Shown: positions 47,159-60,007, counted from the first letter of the stretch. The stretch is DNA of 64,000 nt from Nereocystis luetkeana (GCA_031213475.1 JARUPZ010000017.1:1520669-1584668), one strand, 5' to 3'. Notes: generated from the sequence alone by a model not told the origin. Translations and numbers: made by a program.

Positions 47159-47532
47159 GAACACACTATAATACGTGAAGGGAATCAGAAGAAAATAAGT
47201 AAATAATATGGTGTCTGAACATCTAGGGGGATACCTGGTTTCCGGGTCTACTATCGTGAGGTTTGTTGTATCAATATTTCCCCCCCTTGGAAATAGATTC
47301 TTTTTACGGGTGGAAAATACGGTAATGAAAAACAAATATGGTTCTGAACATGTACCTGGTCGGGGGATACTTGTTTTATGGGTCTATGGTAGTTTCTGAT
47401 TAATATATGTTCTCCCCCGTAGTACATACAGAACGAGCGGCCAAGCAGCTAAGGTACCACGAATGTTTGTCTGAACCTATCCGCACTTACTTACTTACTT
47501 GTTTGCGCCCTCAACTGACTACCGCACGGCAG

Positions 47533-47940
47533 GAGCAAACTTCAAGAACATGCAGCTCACGATTGGACACGCCTTCCTCGTCGCCGGTAGATCTCAGATA
47601 AAGTGGAACTATGACGGCCTGAAAAAGAAGCCGTCTTCCGGAAACATTGAGTTTAGGTGGAAGGATCAGGGATATGGGAATCAGAGGGGAAGGGTATATA
47701 TACCTGAAGCTGATGGAAAATGACGGCTCAGAGAAGTACTCGTTCACTGTCACAGACGGCCTCTCCCCCCACGACTGGGAGCTCGTGACTGTCAACCTGG
47801 AAGCAGCGAATCCCCTGATCACCCAAGCAACAGTCGGGTGCATGTACTACCTCACGGCCGACGAAGGAAATGGTAACGGCCACGAGGTGCACGTGAAGGA
47901 CTGCGTCCTGCGCCTTGATGGTGAGAAGCAACGTGTATAG
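47533..47940 (+). pseudogene. A/B gene copy 2, exon B (frameshifted)
   Basis: About 97% identical to exon B of copy 1, with an equivalent acceptor (CACGGCAG ending 47,532) and the same TAG stop. TATA has become TATATATA at 47,695-47,702, a 4-bp tandem duplication that shifts the frame just after WKDQGYGN. The remaining two thirds of the domain persist in the new frame. Just upstream the sequence ACTT is also expanded (47,486-47,500) relative to copy 1. Confidence 0.85.
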
Positions 47941-50900
47941 GGGGTCCGCTATTTATAGCAAGTGGATCAAACCACGTACTCGTACATAGTAGAGTCTTCA
48001 CCAACCAAGCAAATAAATCGTGTTATTAAAACTAACCTCTGGAGTAAGGATCATACTCGTATTGGTCGGTCGAGGCGGCGTGCATACGGTGGCTCTTGGG
48101 TCGCGAACGTTCTCTGGGTATTCGATACCTGGTATGTGCTTAATTCAAATAAATGATGAATACTGATAGTAGTTGTTGTTGCACTTCTCTTTAGTAGCCG
48201 TAGTATGGTATCCTAGAAGGGGATGGATACCCATATATGTTGACGGATGGCTTGATTCATAGCAGTAAAAACTTGTGCGTCATACGAGCCATGGTGTTGA
48301 GCGCCTCGAAGTTTTTTGTGTATGTGTTGTAATGCGCAGTTGGCAGCACTGCTGTACAATCATCCAGAGATTTGTTGCGACGTGAATTAATTATACAGAG
48401 TTGACGGCCAGCAGTAAATATCAGCTCATGGGTTTCTGATGTAAGCCAAATGGTTGCTGGTGTGAGTCGACGTTTGGCGTCCGTCAGATCGGCGCGTGCT
48501 CACGTCAGCCTATTGGTTGCTGATAGAAAATGAATCCTTGGATACGTCAGAATGGTATAGGGGTGCTTGACAGCTCCTGTTTTCCGGTTAATAAGTAAGT
48601 GTAGGTATGCCGGTGTGTAAGTATACCCTTTTTAACGTTTGTTATTTTGCTTCCTATCTGGGGATTTATCTTCAAGCGTTTGCCACCATCTCCTCCCTAT
48701 TTCTTGACCCAGACCCGTCGTCGCAGACCAGGCATCCCTCCCCCCTCCCCGCTACGGTACAAGCCTTTTTTGTTTTGGCAAGGAGTGTTAATCATTTGGA
48801 TATTTCGTCGGCTTGCATCGAACTACTTGCATATACACGCTGGGCGTGTCCTGCATGCACTCGAACTCATTATTAATGAAAAGTCGTACAGTAGTTACCA
48901 GATGCCTTTCTTTACGCTATGGTCCGAGCGGATACCCGGCTAGGGTCTAGATCAATATCTCAGGTCAAGTATTAACTGATGTTTCTGTTTTCTCTCGTTC
49001 GCATCGACTGTTTCTGTCCAAAAACAATATTCCGTGTTAGTTTAAGGTCTTGCCTCCTGATCAAGACGCGACATCGGAAGAAAGAAGAGAGACACCCGGA
49101 GGATGAGGACCGTTGTTCGAAGGCTGTCGCGATCCTGTGTCAGTGATTTATACTAAGGTGGTTATTTCCAAGGGACCGGTCGAACGGTTCGTTAACATGT
49201 TGCATAGCACGTACCAGGTGCGCCGAATTATTTGTTTGCGGAGGCGTTTTATGTTGTTATGGCGGAAATATTTTCTTATTCCTCAAATATTTAAAGCTAG
49301 AGGGATGGCAGTCCTTAGGGGGCTTGACTCTTCTCGACCTAGTGCATGATGTGGCTGGCAACCCAGTCACGGCCAGACATTGCGAGTGCAGTACGGGAAA
49401 CACCGAGGTATTGGGCTGAACTCAGCAGAGAATACTGGAATTGATTCTCTCCATCTTCCACCAAAGTATGCGCGGAGAATACACGGGGGTGTTACGGGTG
49501 TTTGTTATGGTTTTCAGCACTCAGAAGGTGCAACGCTTCTCACCTCGTACACAAACAAGGCGAGCTCGTAACAACGGCGGATTCTCTAGCAAAATGAGCA
49601 TTTTCATCGTTAGTTGTGTGTGTTGTTTCATTATTATGCCGGGGTGAGGTCACAGCAGTGGGCACCGTTGTTCGAGGATAGTAGTGAGGGTGCCATGTAA
49701 CTCGGCGTATAGACCCCCGTCACCAGCTTCAACGGGAAGCACATCGACGTACGCCACCACTTTCCGAGACAGCTGGTTGTGAGGGGAGTGATCGGAATTG
49801 CGCAGAGTGGATTTGTGTGACGAAGCGGTTGAGCATAGAGACCAATTAATTCAGGTTCCCACGAATATTGTCACGAATGTGAGGTGATTCTGGAATAGTT
49901 TTGCTCTGGGCGGCGGGGGGGGGGGGGTTACATGTACGTTGCATCGAAACAGAGGAACATACCCGAACAGGGTCTTTGTTTGGTTGAATGTTGTTTTACG
50001 GTAAAAAAGGGGCATACTCTTTGGGGGAGGAAATCTGTATCATAGCCAGATTGAGAAGAAAGTGGCGTGACAGATAGATGGATAACCCGAACACGGACGT
50101 CAAGTATGCCGATTTATATTACATGTATACGACATGATACGGCGTACAGTAGATCAGCTATCATTGTCGAATGTTTGCTATGCATTAACTGCATCTATCT
50201 ACGTTTGGGTCATGCAGCAGGAGGCTTGGATTGTCAACATGGCAAATAGGATGATACATCGACGCGTATAAAAAAATGCGATTTCTTGCACGACGAGGGA
50301 AGTCGTACTATTATTGCAGTTCATCAAGGCAGATTGGTTGATATAGATTCCGGTTTAACTCGTAACATGCCTGGCATGTGCGTTGGGAGGTCATCTTACG
50401 CGCTGTTTCCTTCTTTTTATATCGCATTTATTTCACACCCGGTACCTGATATTAATACTGCATCGTACAATGGGCGAGGGGGTGGATGGGTGCATGTCGA
50501 GTTGTGAGGTATCGCACAGTCATGTATGTGTGGAAAGGCGCGTCAGGTAGAAGTAACGGGTGTTCTAAGGATAAGTAGGCGGGTACTTCAGTCATAGCTG
50601 GCACGGAAACCTATACCCGACATGCCGTGTGGACTCGTCGTTACTTGGGCCAGCATGAGTCCTTTTGACCATGATGGTCATGAGGTCTATTCCCGTCGAA
50701 TAACTCCATAATATATGTATCCATAAATTGGCAGTAAACAGCCTATTGGGTCGATGCTTCGTATTTGCGGTTAAGCAGAGTGTACTGGCAATACCACATA
50801 TAATATTTCGATCAAGTGAATATTCAAATATATTTCCGTAGTTCTCTGGGGTCTACGAGATGCAGTGACAGACCGTCGAGAGGCGTTGCTGTAACAGACC

Positions 50901-50945
50901 GTCAATTTTAAGGATCTGGGGCTGTTTGCACACGTACACGTTCCC
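47941..50945. other. Duplicated non-coding tail of copy 2
   Basis: Matches 28,411-31,360 and 34,410-35,210 of copy 1. It contains no conserved open frame. A G-run lies at 49,914-49,928. Confidence 0.55.
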
Positions 50946-50949
50946 TCTT

Positions 50950-53400
50950 AGTCATCTGCGTCGGGGTGGCACTGTGGCGGGGTTTCCAGGAACGTTCTGT
51001 TCTGGCTTTCCACAATGGTGCCCTTCGCCAAGTCCCATACGACAAACGCCCTGCTGTTCTGGTCGAATCCGCATAACTTGCCTTCCTTCTTCTTGCATCT
51101 CAGACTCGTCCTTCATAATTCGATGTGACACGAACCCTCCGGTCCCGAAGACCCGTAGACCCGACATAATAACCGCTTTTTGCCACAAGGGTTATGCTCT
51201 TCTCAGTGCTACGTGCGGCGATCTGTTGAGACAAACAAACGGCCGTAAACAACACTTTACCCGCACGTTTTCAGGGGAGCTTGACGTCATTTAGTGGGTC
51301 TCTGACTGTGGCAAAAAGCGTGGGTCCATCCCACTTTTTCACGTTGATGCCAGACGCAATGCAAAGCTTTGAAACCCTTGATGATAAGCTCGCCGGCCTT
51401 GTCTTTTCGTAAACGTTGGATGCGAATTCCCAGCTCAGCAGCCACCGTCATGTTGCACAGATGGGGCGATTTGATAGCCTCTGCCTTCGACTTCAGGAGA
51501 AGAACCTCCTTCATTCTCGAAACTCCATCCGTGAAGTTGCTGATGTAGGTGTACCCGCCCTACGGTGCTAGCATTATGGGTTTCAAAAAGGAAGTGTATA
51601 TATATATATATATATGGCAGCTTCATGGACCGGGCGGTTTTGTGCTTGATGTTGTTGGAGTGCGCCTTATGCTGGCTCTTACTCAAGGCACAGATGTCGC
51701 AGCCAGACCCCGCGATGGTATAGTTCACGCCCTTGCCGTTTGTCCTCTGGAGCAGCTCCATATTAGGGAGGTTCGTGGTCTAGCCGAGTGTTCTAGACGT
51801 TCGCGCTTATTTTGCGCTGGGAGAGAGCGACGGAGGGGGTTGATGATGCCTTGCCAAGTTCCACTTCAAAACAAGACAGACCTGTGTCCTCATCCTGACT
51901 GTGCAGCGGCACCACGATAGCTGTTGGACAGAAACGTCCCTAATTTCGTAGACGCCATCCACGAGGAACGCCATCGACATCGTCGTCGCTGCAGTTGAAG
52001 GACGGCTTCTCGTCGTCATCAGCAAACGAGGTTTGGCCGCCCAGTACAGCAGTGGCGAAAGCGTCGCCCTTCAGTAGGCGTGGCGTTCCCTGCCGGTACC
52101 AGTCAGCAACGTTGGGAGTGGTGGAGCTGTGACCGGGGCATCACCCTTTCCCGGCGCCACCGCCGGACCCATTGTTAACAGACAAATCGGAAAAATGGGA
52201 ACGAAGCCTAAAATGAGAACCAAGCCGTATCTCCAGAACCATGTGGTGTATCAGAGAACCAAAATGATCCTGCGAAACCCCTTGGCCAGCCCTGTGAGAG
52301 GAGCTCGTCAGAACGGTCATGCTCCATCTCGTGCCTTCGGGTGGGCGCAAAAAGCGATATACGCTGGCTCCATTGTGATTTCTCTAGATGCTGGCTACCG
52401 CGGCGATGCCGAGGACTTCCAGCCTGAGCGACAGCTCATTCGAAGGCTGCTGTACAGCCCCACAGGACTGTCAACTTTTTTTCTTGGAGTTGTACACAAT
52501 TGGTTTGCTTTCTAAACAAAACCGTCCGTTCCCATTTTTTGTTTCGTTCCCATTTTTCCGTTTTGTCTGTTTGTTGGCTCCAGAGACCGTCTTGCTGTCC
52601 TTCTTGCCCACGCTGTGCTTGCATGGGTGTCCTCCAGCGCATTTCTGGTTGTTGGCCTCGTTCTTGGCGGGCATCGGGATTTCGCGCGAGAGATGTCCTT
52701 TTTGGTCACAGTAAAAACAATCAACTGAATCCCCTGACTTGGTGACACCACGTCCAGCAATCCTACGTTCGCTTGCCTGCTGCCGGACAGGTTATCATGC
52801 ACGTGGTGCATTGTCGTCTAGATCGAGGCGAGGTCGAAGGTGGGATCACGATACATCATTCACTTGATGCTGGCGTACGCCGGCAAAAGATCTTGAACGA
52901 TAAAGTCCTCAAACGCCGGTGGGTCATGGGCTCGCTCGTTGCCTCCTCCTCGGCGCACTTGTTTTGTGACCTCTGTGAGGTAGTCGGTTGAGTCTTGTCC
53001 GCAGGCTATGGCAATTGTTGTCTGCTCTGCTGTCTTGGCGCAGGTAGTCTCGTCTGCACGGTGTATCTGGTGAAGCTACTCCTCGGTCTTCCGCCCGTTG
53101 CCGCTGTTGTTGGTTGTATGCATTAGCAGGATCGCGTAGAGGTCATGTGATGCTCTATCATACGCGTCCGGGATTTACCTGTTATCGCAGTCGACCACCC
53201 GGTCGCCATGGTCGGCCTGGCTTGCCCTTCCGGATGGCGTAGACATCTCTGCAATTGATGCTAGGCACCCAAACAGTTTTGTTTCAGCCTGTCTCTGAAA
53301 CTCCGAGGGTTCCTTGTCGCTGGAGCTCTTGAGGCCTTTGACGGTATTTATTTGCGAGAATTCTGTTGTGCTGTTGAAGTTTCCCATCTTGGCAGGTGTT
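50950..53400 (-). pseudogene. Second copia-type element, decayed and 3'-truncated
   Basis: A different family from the 5-12 kb element. On the minus strand, a gag start (MGNFNSTTEFSQ, 53,387) is followed by a zinc-knuckle relic CFYCDQKGHLSREI (about 52,715-52,675; last cysteine replaced). A pre-integrase zinc motif CDICALSKSQHKAH lies near 51,700. Integrase core remnants (LKSKAEAIKS ... RLRKDKAGEL, holding the middle aspartate) lie near 51,490-51,370, and the post-integrase motif GLRVFGTGGFV near 51,150. All are in different frames with stops between. Reverse transcriptase and RNase H are missing: the element ends at the exact place where duplication copy 2 begins. A (TA)n run sits within it near 51,600. 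No LTRs are identified. Confidence 0.8.
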
Positions 53401-55780
53401 CGTACTCGAAGTCGTACTCTCGGGCTTGCAACGGCCTTATGCAGTAGGTACTACTGTAGAATACTTTCAAATAAAACCTGGTGTACAGCAGGCCTCCTCA
53501 GCGCGGCACCTCGAGGAAATCGGTCTTGAAGTATGTGAGGAGCAGCTGGGGCTTGACGGTGCCCCCGGAAAGCCCGAAGTACCGTCTTGAGAGTGGGTGT
53601 CTAATACCACACTAGTGCTGTCAGTTGCCCGCCTCCCGGGGCAGATGGTTACGAGCAGTAGCCTAGCTGCAAGCAGTAAATTCGAGCTGTATCCGCGCTT
53701 TAGATTGCGCAGAGCAGACTTCCGAACAAATACGGTAGTGCAGCAGTACTTGTATGAACTTCATGACGTACTGCTCGGAGTCTGGGAAACAAATTCCACA
53801 CGTTATTTTTCGCGGAATTCTAAGTACGTAAAACAGAGCCTTCTACAATCTACCGCCGTGCACCAGTTGTTATCGCTCGGCGTCCGAGATTTCCGTTCCA
53901 CAGTTGGTTTTGGAATACGTACTGTTGTTCATAACTATTTAATATTACAACAATAGGAGTCAAAGCAGTTGTGTCGAACGTGTCGTACGTAGCTTGGGGT
54001 CGATCTTGAGGGTTTGAATTCCTTGTCTGTCGTGATGGTCGTACAACAATCCTTTGACTTCAGCAGCAGCAGCAGCAGCAGTCGAGTTGAACGTGGTTGC
54101 CGTATACCTTGATCATACCGAGAATGCAGTAGTTTGTACTGTGTTCACTCACCCGCTCACCCACTCACGTTGGTTGGTGGTTCCGAGGACACAACATTCC
54201 CGGCCACAGCCCTGGTTAGTAGTCTATTATGGTGACCTGTGGTCCTGCAGATGAAGCTGGTAGTAGATCAGACTCATAGTGCATCGCATGCCGTGGCACC
54301 CGCAGCTACAGTCGTAGAGCTTGCGTGGGGTCGAGGTTCATAACCTGCTGGCTGTGAAAGTGGCTGACTTTGATAATAATCGAAAGATAAGCGTCTGACT
54401 TGCTGTTAGTCATATTCGTTGGGAGCTTCTCAGAAGGAATATTCTGAGTATGTTGAAATGGCCATGTTGTAGGTCGAATAGGAGAATGAATAAAGGAGAG
54501 TGGCTTAGAGGGCGTGACCAGCAACGCAGGCCCATGCTAGCTACTGTAGCAGTGTCAAATCGCTACGCTTCCCGACGCTCACCGTTCTACATGGGGCTTT
54601 CTGAAGAAGTACGCCCTACGTTATGTTCTCAAAAAATGTCCTCGGACAGTTTCTATTATACCCCACATATTTTCACGGAGTATTCCAGTCCGTATCTCGC
54701 CGCATTTCTGTACTACTTATTTACGTATGGATAGACCGCATAATTATGTGTTCCATGTTCATCCTTCGGTAGCACTACATTCTACTGAACACTGGCCAAG
54801 GCGACATAGGTTACCAACTAGCGACTCAGGATACATTACAGGCTTATTGCGCGTAGCGAAGTACCAAACACTATTATCAAAGATATCCGATGTACGTGCT
54901 GTTTTCGCTGGCAGAACTAATAGATGTATACGCCCAAACCCGTAGGTAGGTGACGAGGGGGGGGATAAGAGCGCGTAGTATGTGGGCCCGGATCTTAGTT
55001 TCGGCTAGGGAGGGGACAGGAGAAAATAACGGCAAGCATAGTAAATGGGATGGAAATATTAATTTGAACAACTGACGGGTATCGTCTCCTACTCAAACGC
55101 AAGGATCCGCCCTATACTCGTATTGCTTGAACACTCCGTATGATTTCTACCCACACTATGAGGCGAATGTACGCCTCACGATTCTCATTACAATGCTGAG
55201 GATGCTCTTCAATATGTTCACAGCCTCGCTGAGGTGCTCTTCAAACCCACGAATCAAAGACATTAACAGTTGCATTCGAGGGCCAGACTGGTGCTACGAT
55301 ACACAGGGTTCGACAGTAGGAACACGCTCAGCTGTCCTGTGACATAACTTCCGCCTCACCGTAGGAGTATGTTGAGATATAACCTAGAACTACTGCATTA
55401 CGACGGCAGGCCTACCGTGACGCGGAATTTACTGTAGCGTGGCATGACATTGAGAAAGTGTCGTAAAGCGACTTTAACCGTATCGTGGCATGCCTACAAG
55501 CCTACCGTCGCATGGTGTTCACCCCTACCGTTGCATTCCTCCATCACGTTCGTAGCATGGTGTTCAGCCCCACATCAGCTTGATGTTCAGCTCTACAGAA
55601 GCGTGATGCCAGGCTTAATATAACTATTGCCCTCGCCATTTGTTTGTATCACTGCTTATTAGAGTGTCACTCTATAATTCCGGTTGGGCGTGTAACATCG
55701 TGGCACTCACGCTCGAGGTCACGTGTGTGCTCCATAGGATAATGCAGCGCTCACCAAAAAAACAGCAGGTTCATTGTAGA
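53401..55780. other. Non-coding stretch with short repeats
   Basis: No gene recognised. It contains an (AGC)n tract at 54,062-54,080 and two diverged ~320-bp-spaced blocks (GTCGTACGTAGCTTGGGGTCGA near 53,985 and GTCGTAGAGCTTGCGTGGGG near 54,311). Degenerate ~30-bp units with CCTACCGT and GCATGGTGTTCA lie at 55,405-55,620. Confidence 0.5.
54945..55060 (+). mobile_element. SINE body relic
   Basis: GTGACGAGGGGGGGATAAGAG ... GGGCCCGGATCTTAG ... AAATGGGATGGAAAT follows the 3' half of the SINE body. The tRNA-like head is missing. Confidence 0.6.
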
Positions 55781-55789
55781 AAACGGATA

Positions 55790-58700
55790 ATTACCTCTCT
55801 CTGGATGCCCAGCCCAAACAATCTCTTGCTAAGGGGCCTGACAAAGCCAACTTGTGGAACCTTTTGCTTACCTCCGGGGCAAGGTTTCCAACCTCTTTAT
55901 TCAGGAATTGATTTGCCTCTTCTGGCCGTCCCAATTCCAAAACGCAACAACTCAGCCAGGCCAACTCAGTAGCAATGAACACGTCCTGGCCTTTGAGGAA
56001 CCTTTGATGGATCTCAAGCGATCGTCTCGGTAGCACCCTTGCTTCCTCTGCCTACCCCGACTCAACAATGTAGTGGGACCTGGTAGATCCCCAGGGCCAA
56101 GCTGTTGTTCATCAGTCTCGAGCGCCCGTTTTCAAAACGGTTACGCAATCCCCTGGCGGGCCGGCCGCCTTCGGAGTGCCCTCTTCTTGCCAAGTTTCTG
56201 TGGCGGGGTCAAACTCTTCGATACGGCCGAGATTAGCTTCTAGCCAAGATTCGGTGGCGGGCTCAAACTCTTCGTTAGGGCCGAGAATAGCCCCCTTGAT
56301 TTCCATCCCCCGTGTATAATATCCCGCAGCTTCCTGAGGCCGTCCACCCTGAAGGATACACTTGCCAAGCCGAAATAGTGAGAAGACAACGCAATCGTCG
56401 TCGCGGCCAAGCTTCGCCTCAGTGATATCTACCGCCCGCCGAAAACATTATTCCGCTTCCTGCCACCATCCCAATTCCATGATTCACTCCGCCAGAGAGT
56501 CGAGGGTGCTGTCTACGGGCTGGTCATCAATACCAACTTGCATTTCATCATCACCAGCTCTCGCATAAGCAACTCCTTCGCCTACTTCGGCCGCGCACGC
56601 GTCTGAACGCAGTGATCCAATCGGTCCAACTCAAAGACATGGGGCACGTCCTCGGATCAAAATTGCGCCTCCCGTACCTCCCTTTTCACGCTTATTGAGA
56701 GACATTTTGCCTCTTCTAGCCGACCCCTCTCCCCACGCATCTAACCAGCTGGCCGAGATAGTCCGCAACAGACAAATCGTCAGGGCCGAGCATTTCCCCT
56801 GTTAACACGAGCTCGTGCTTGAAAATTTTGCCGCCTCGTCCGGCCGGCTCGCCTCAAGGCGAAACGCGCCCAGCCCATTGAGCCCATCGGCAATCCACGT
56901 GACGTGGGGGTCCTTGCTCCCCTCCCTGACTTGCGATTATCGCTTCATGAACTGCTCCGCCTCTTCTGGCCGTTCTAACCGGTGAACACAAAGACCCAGG
57001 TGGTGCAATAGAGGCGCAGCAATGGCGCAATAGATCATTCGTCGGGCCCGTCAAGAGTCTCGTCAAACTTGAGCTCTTGCTTCATGCAGCCCTCTGCCTC
57101 CTCTGGTTGTCCAGTGTCTAAGTGAAACGGGCCAAATCGGCTAACCACGTTGGCGACAGATGCTTCGTCGGGTACCACCTTAGATTTAGTAATCGAAAAC
57201 GCCTTCTGGAAGAAACCGTCAGTCTCACCCATCCGCCCCTACATACTCGTGCAGTTTCCCAACCTGACCGATGTATTCACAACGGTCACGTCGTCTGAGC
57301 CGAACAGCGCACCTTTGAGTTATAACTCTCTCCGAAAAACACTCCCCGCCTCCTCCAGCCTCCCGCCTTCTAGTAGGCACTTGCCCATGCAGGACAGAGC
57401 GGCTCCGACTCACAAGCCTTCGATACCGAGCGTGCTCTCTGAGATGGCAATCGTTCTCTTGAAAATAGCATCTAATTCGGCTAGTAACCCCATTTCTCGA
57501 GCGGAACAGCCAAGAAATACAAGCGGAACGACCGCGGAGAAGACATCGGATAAAAGCTTTGACTGCTGTATCCCAAGCACTCGCTTGAACACATGTTTGT
57601 CCTTCGCTGGCCGATCCGTCTCGAGAGTAGTATTGCCCATTCAGCTGAATGTGTTCGCAACGGACAAGTCGTCGAGCCCAGTTTCCGCGTCTTCGATTTG
57701 GAGCACCCGAACGAAAATTCCATCTGCCTCAACCAGATGTCCAGCGTCTACATTTCAATCGCCAAGCTACCCCAGGGTAGTGGCGCCGGGCAAGTGGTCG
57801 GACCGAGCTCTGGTTCCTCTGGTTCCTCTGGTTCCTCGATATCGAGCGGTTGAGGAAAACGCCTCTCTGCCTCCCTCGGCCCTTTGCAATCATGATCAAC
57901 TTATCCTTGCCAGAACAGCGGGAGGGCAACGGAGAGACCTTTGCGGCCGTGCTTTGGCTGCACAATCTCCACGTTACGGGTGAAGAAAGCGATCGCAATC
58001 CTCTAGCCGCCCCGCTTCCTTGACGCGCAGGCCCAGGGAGAACAGGGCGCCCGCAACAGATAAATCGACGGACTCTACTTGCGTCTCCCTTATTCCTAAC
58101 CTCGCTTGAAAACCGCTTCTACCTCATCCGGCCTCCGCTCTAGTAGAGCGCACGATCAAATTGCTCTGAGCGTCCACGCGACAAACGGGTTGCCGAGGGC
58201 GAGATAGGAGCCATAAATCGAGAGTGCACGCTTAAAGTTTTCTTCTGCCTCACCCGGTCATTCCGCGTCAAGAATGGAGCACCCAGTCCATTAAAATACG
58301 ACGGCGCGGCCGGACCCAGGGCGTTCGTCAAAACAAAGATTCCGTCTCGGCCATTCGTCTAGTCTTGCAAGCGCACTCGCGAAGGGATATTGGCGAAGCT
58401 GCGACGGACACATCATCAAACCCGAGGTTGTCTGGTCTCGAGGTTTCATCCGAAGAAGTCCTTCGCTGTTCCTGGCTGTCCCGATACCAGAATACAACCT
58501 ATCAACGAATTCAGCGTAAGACCCAACAGCTGGATCGTTCGAGCCAAGCGTCGCCCGTTCGATTTCGAACACTCGCTCGAACCCATTTTCCGCCTTTCCA
58601 TGGCGCTCCAATTTTTTTAACGGATTTCCCCGAGTCAGATGAACTTATCGGCCATAGGCAAACTGCTGTGGTTCTTGGGTCTCTCTGACATCGGACACAA

Positions 58701-59420
58701 TCTTCAAGAACCTCTCCGCCTCGTGAAGCCGCTCATATGTCAGCAGGAACGGCCCAAGCCAGTCAATTACCTTGGCAAGGAACGAGTCGCTGGGCACCAT
58801 CTTGGACTGCCTGATACCTAGGCTCGCCCCCGCCGCGATCTTCAGGCCGTCCGCTATCGCTTCGGCAACGGCCTAGCGAAAGCAGCGTATCGGCAACGCA
58901 CGATTAGTCAAACCCCATTCGAACCTCTCTGATTTCCAGAGCTCGTACAAACAAAACGCCCACCTCGGCCGGCCGTTCGTCTCCACGGACGTCCTCACCA
59001 ACGAGACAAGGGATTGTGCGACTGACAAGTGGTTACTATCGAGTATGCTTTTCATCGCCTCCAGCTGCCAGGACAATATTGCCTCCGCTTCTCCTGGCTT
59101 GCCCGAATGCAGAGTTCAACCCCATCCAATGCGTTCTAAGTCGATGCAGTAGCCGACTGGTTGGGGCCAAGCTTAATATGTTCGATCGCCAAATATCGCC
59201 GGAACAAACACTTGGCAGCGTCTCGCCTCCCTAACTCTAGAAGTCAATGCCCAAGCCAGTGCAAAGTAGTGCCAGTAGACGCATAAGTGGTCTTCGTTCT
59301 CCCTTCCCTAATCTCCACCTGTCGCTTCGAAAAAACCTCTGCTTCTACCAGCCGTCCAGCCAACGCCGAACATCGCCCAAACCAACCTGGTGCACCCCCC
59401 ACGCAGAAACCAATCGGCGG
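55790..59420 (-). pseudogene. Degenerate kinesin-light-chain-type TPR array
   Basis: On the minus strand a pattern like [LD][ETD]xGRPEEAE recurs roughly every 126 bp (42 codons), for example LELGRPEEA near 55,920, DTGQPEEAE near 57,096, EGGRLEEA near 57,350, EMGLLAEL near 57,480, DAGHLVEA near 57,730, ERHGKAENGFERVFEIE near 58,590 and LELGRRDAA near 59,220. Helix-B residues such as ATLGSNDPAV follow. I count about 25-28 units. TPR repeats of this kind form protein-binding solenoids. Stops and frame changes interrupt nearly every second unit and there is no long open frame. Units follow each other without introns. No NB-ARC or other partner domain is visible at either end. Recognition of the repeat is direct; calling it dead is well supported. 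Confidence 0.82.
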
Positions 59421-59790
59421 GAACTCTGTTCGACCCCCCGGGTGGATACCGGCCCACGTTACAGTCCTTGTGTTTCCGTTCTAAGTGGTACACCGACTAT
59501 GAATGCTACGATACCAGTTTCGTACATACTACTGTGAGAAACTCAGGGCGAGCGCCACGGGCGGAACCGCGGCCCTACCGCTAGTTGAATGGAATACTGT
59601 CTGTCAACATTACGCGTACGAATCGTCTTTAATATAGTTTCGATACCGTTTGGAGACGCTTTCAAACTAAATATATCTGGTCTTGCAGACGTAGACACTG
59701 GCAGCTGCTGTGGTATCGTTACAGAGTAGGAACCCCTACGTGCATAGTGCCGGTTGAACGAGCCAGCTGCCCTATACAGAGATATACATG
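59421..59790. other. Non-coding stretch
   Basis: Nothing recognised between the TPR array and the MITE relic. Confidence 0.5.
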
Positions 59791-59792
59791 AC

Positions 59793-60003
59793 GGGCCCGT
59801 CAACAAGAAACACCTAATCTGGGCTAGCCTGAGATTTGTATTGGGGCGCCATCTTCAAACAACCTTGAGGACAGGCTATCATATAGGATTTAGTGTATAC
59901 GTCACCACTGAGCCGTTTTTCTTAACACAACTTTCTTACGGTAGCGTTCTCCAAAACGTGAGCGTTATCTTCCTATTGGGCACTTTCTTATTGCTCGTAG
60001 GCC
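59793..60003 (-). mobile_element. MITE relic related to 46,933-47,158
   Basis: The reverse complement matches the element at 46,933 along its whole length (for example CCTCAAGGTTGTTTG and ATGGCGCCCCAATA), with one eroded end. Confidence 0.8.
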
Positions 60004-60007
60004 GATA

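Larger units (their letters stand above)
37440..50945 (+). repeat. Large tandem duplication, copy 2
   Basis: Same order and orientation as 16,390-35,210 (anchors listed there). It carries its own insertions: the TA-MITE and unique DNA of 39,480-42,480, the dispersed repeat at 43,257, the TIR element at 44,582, and the MITE at 46,933. It ends where the truncated copia element at 50,950 begins. Confidence 0.92.
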
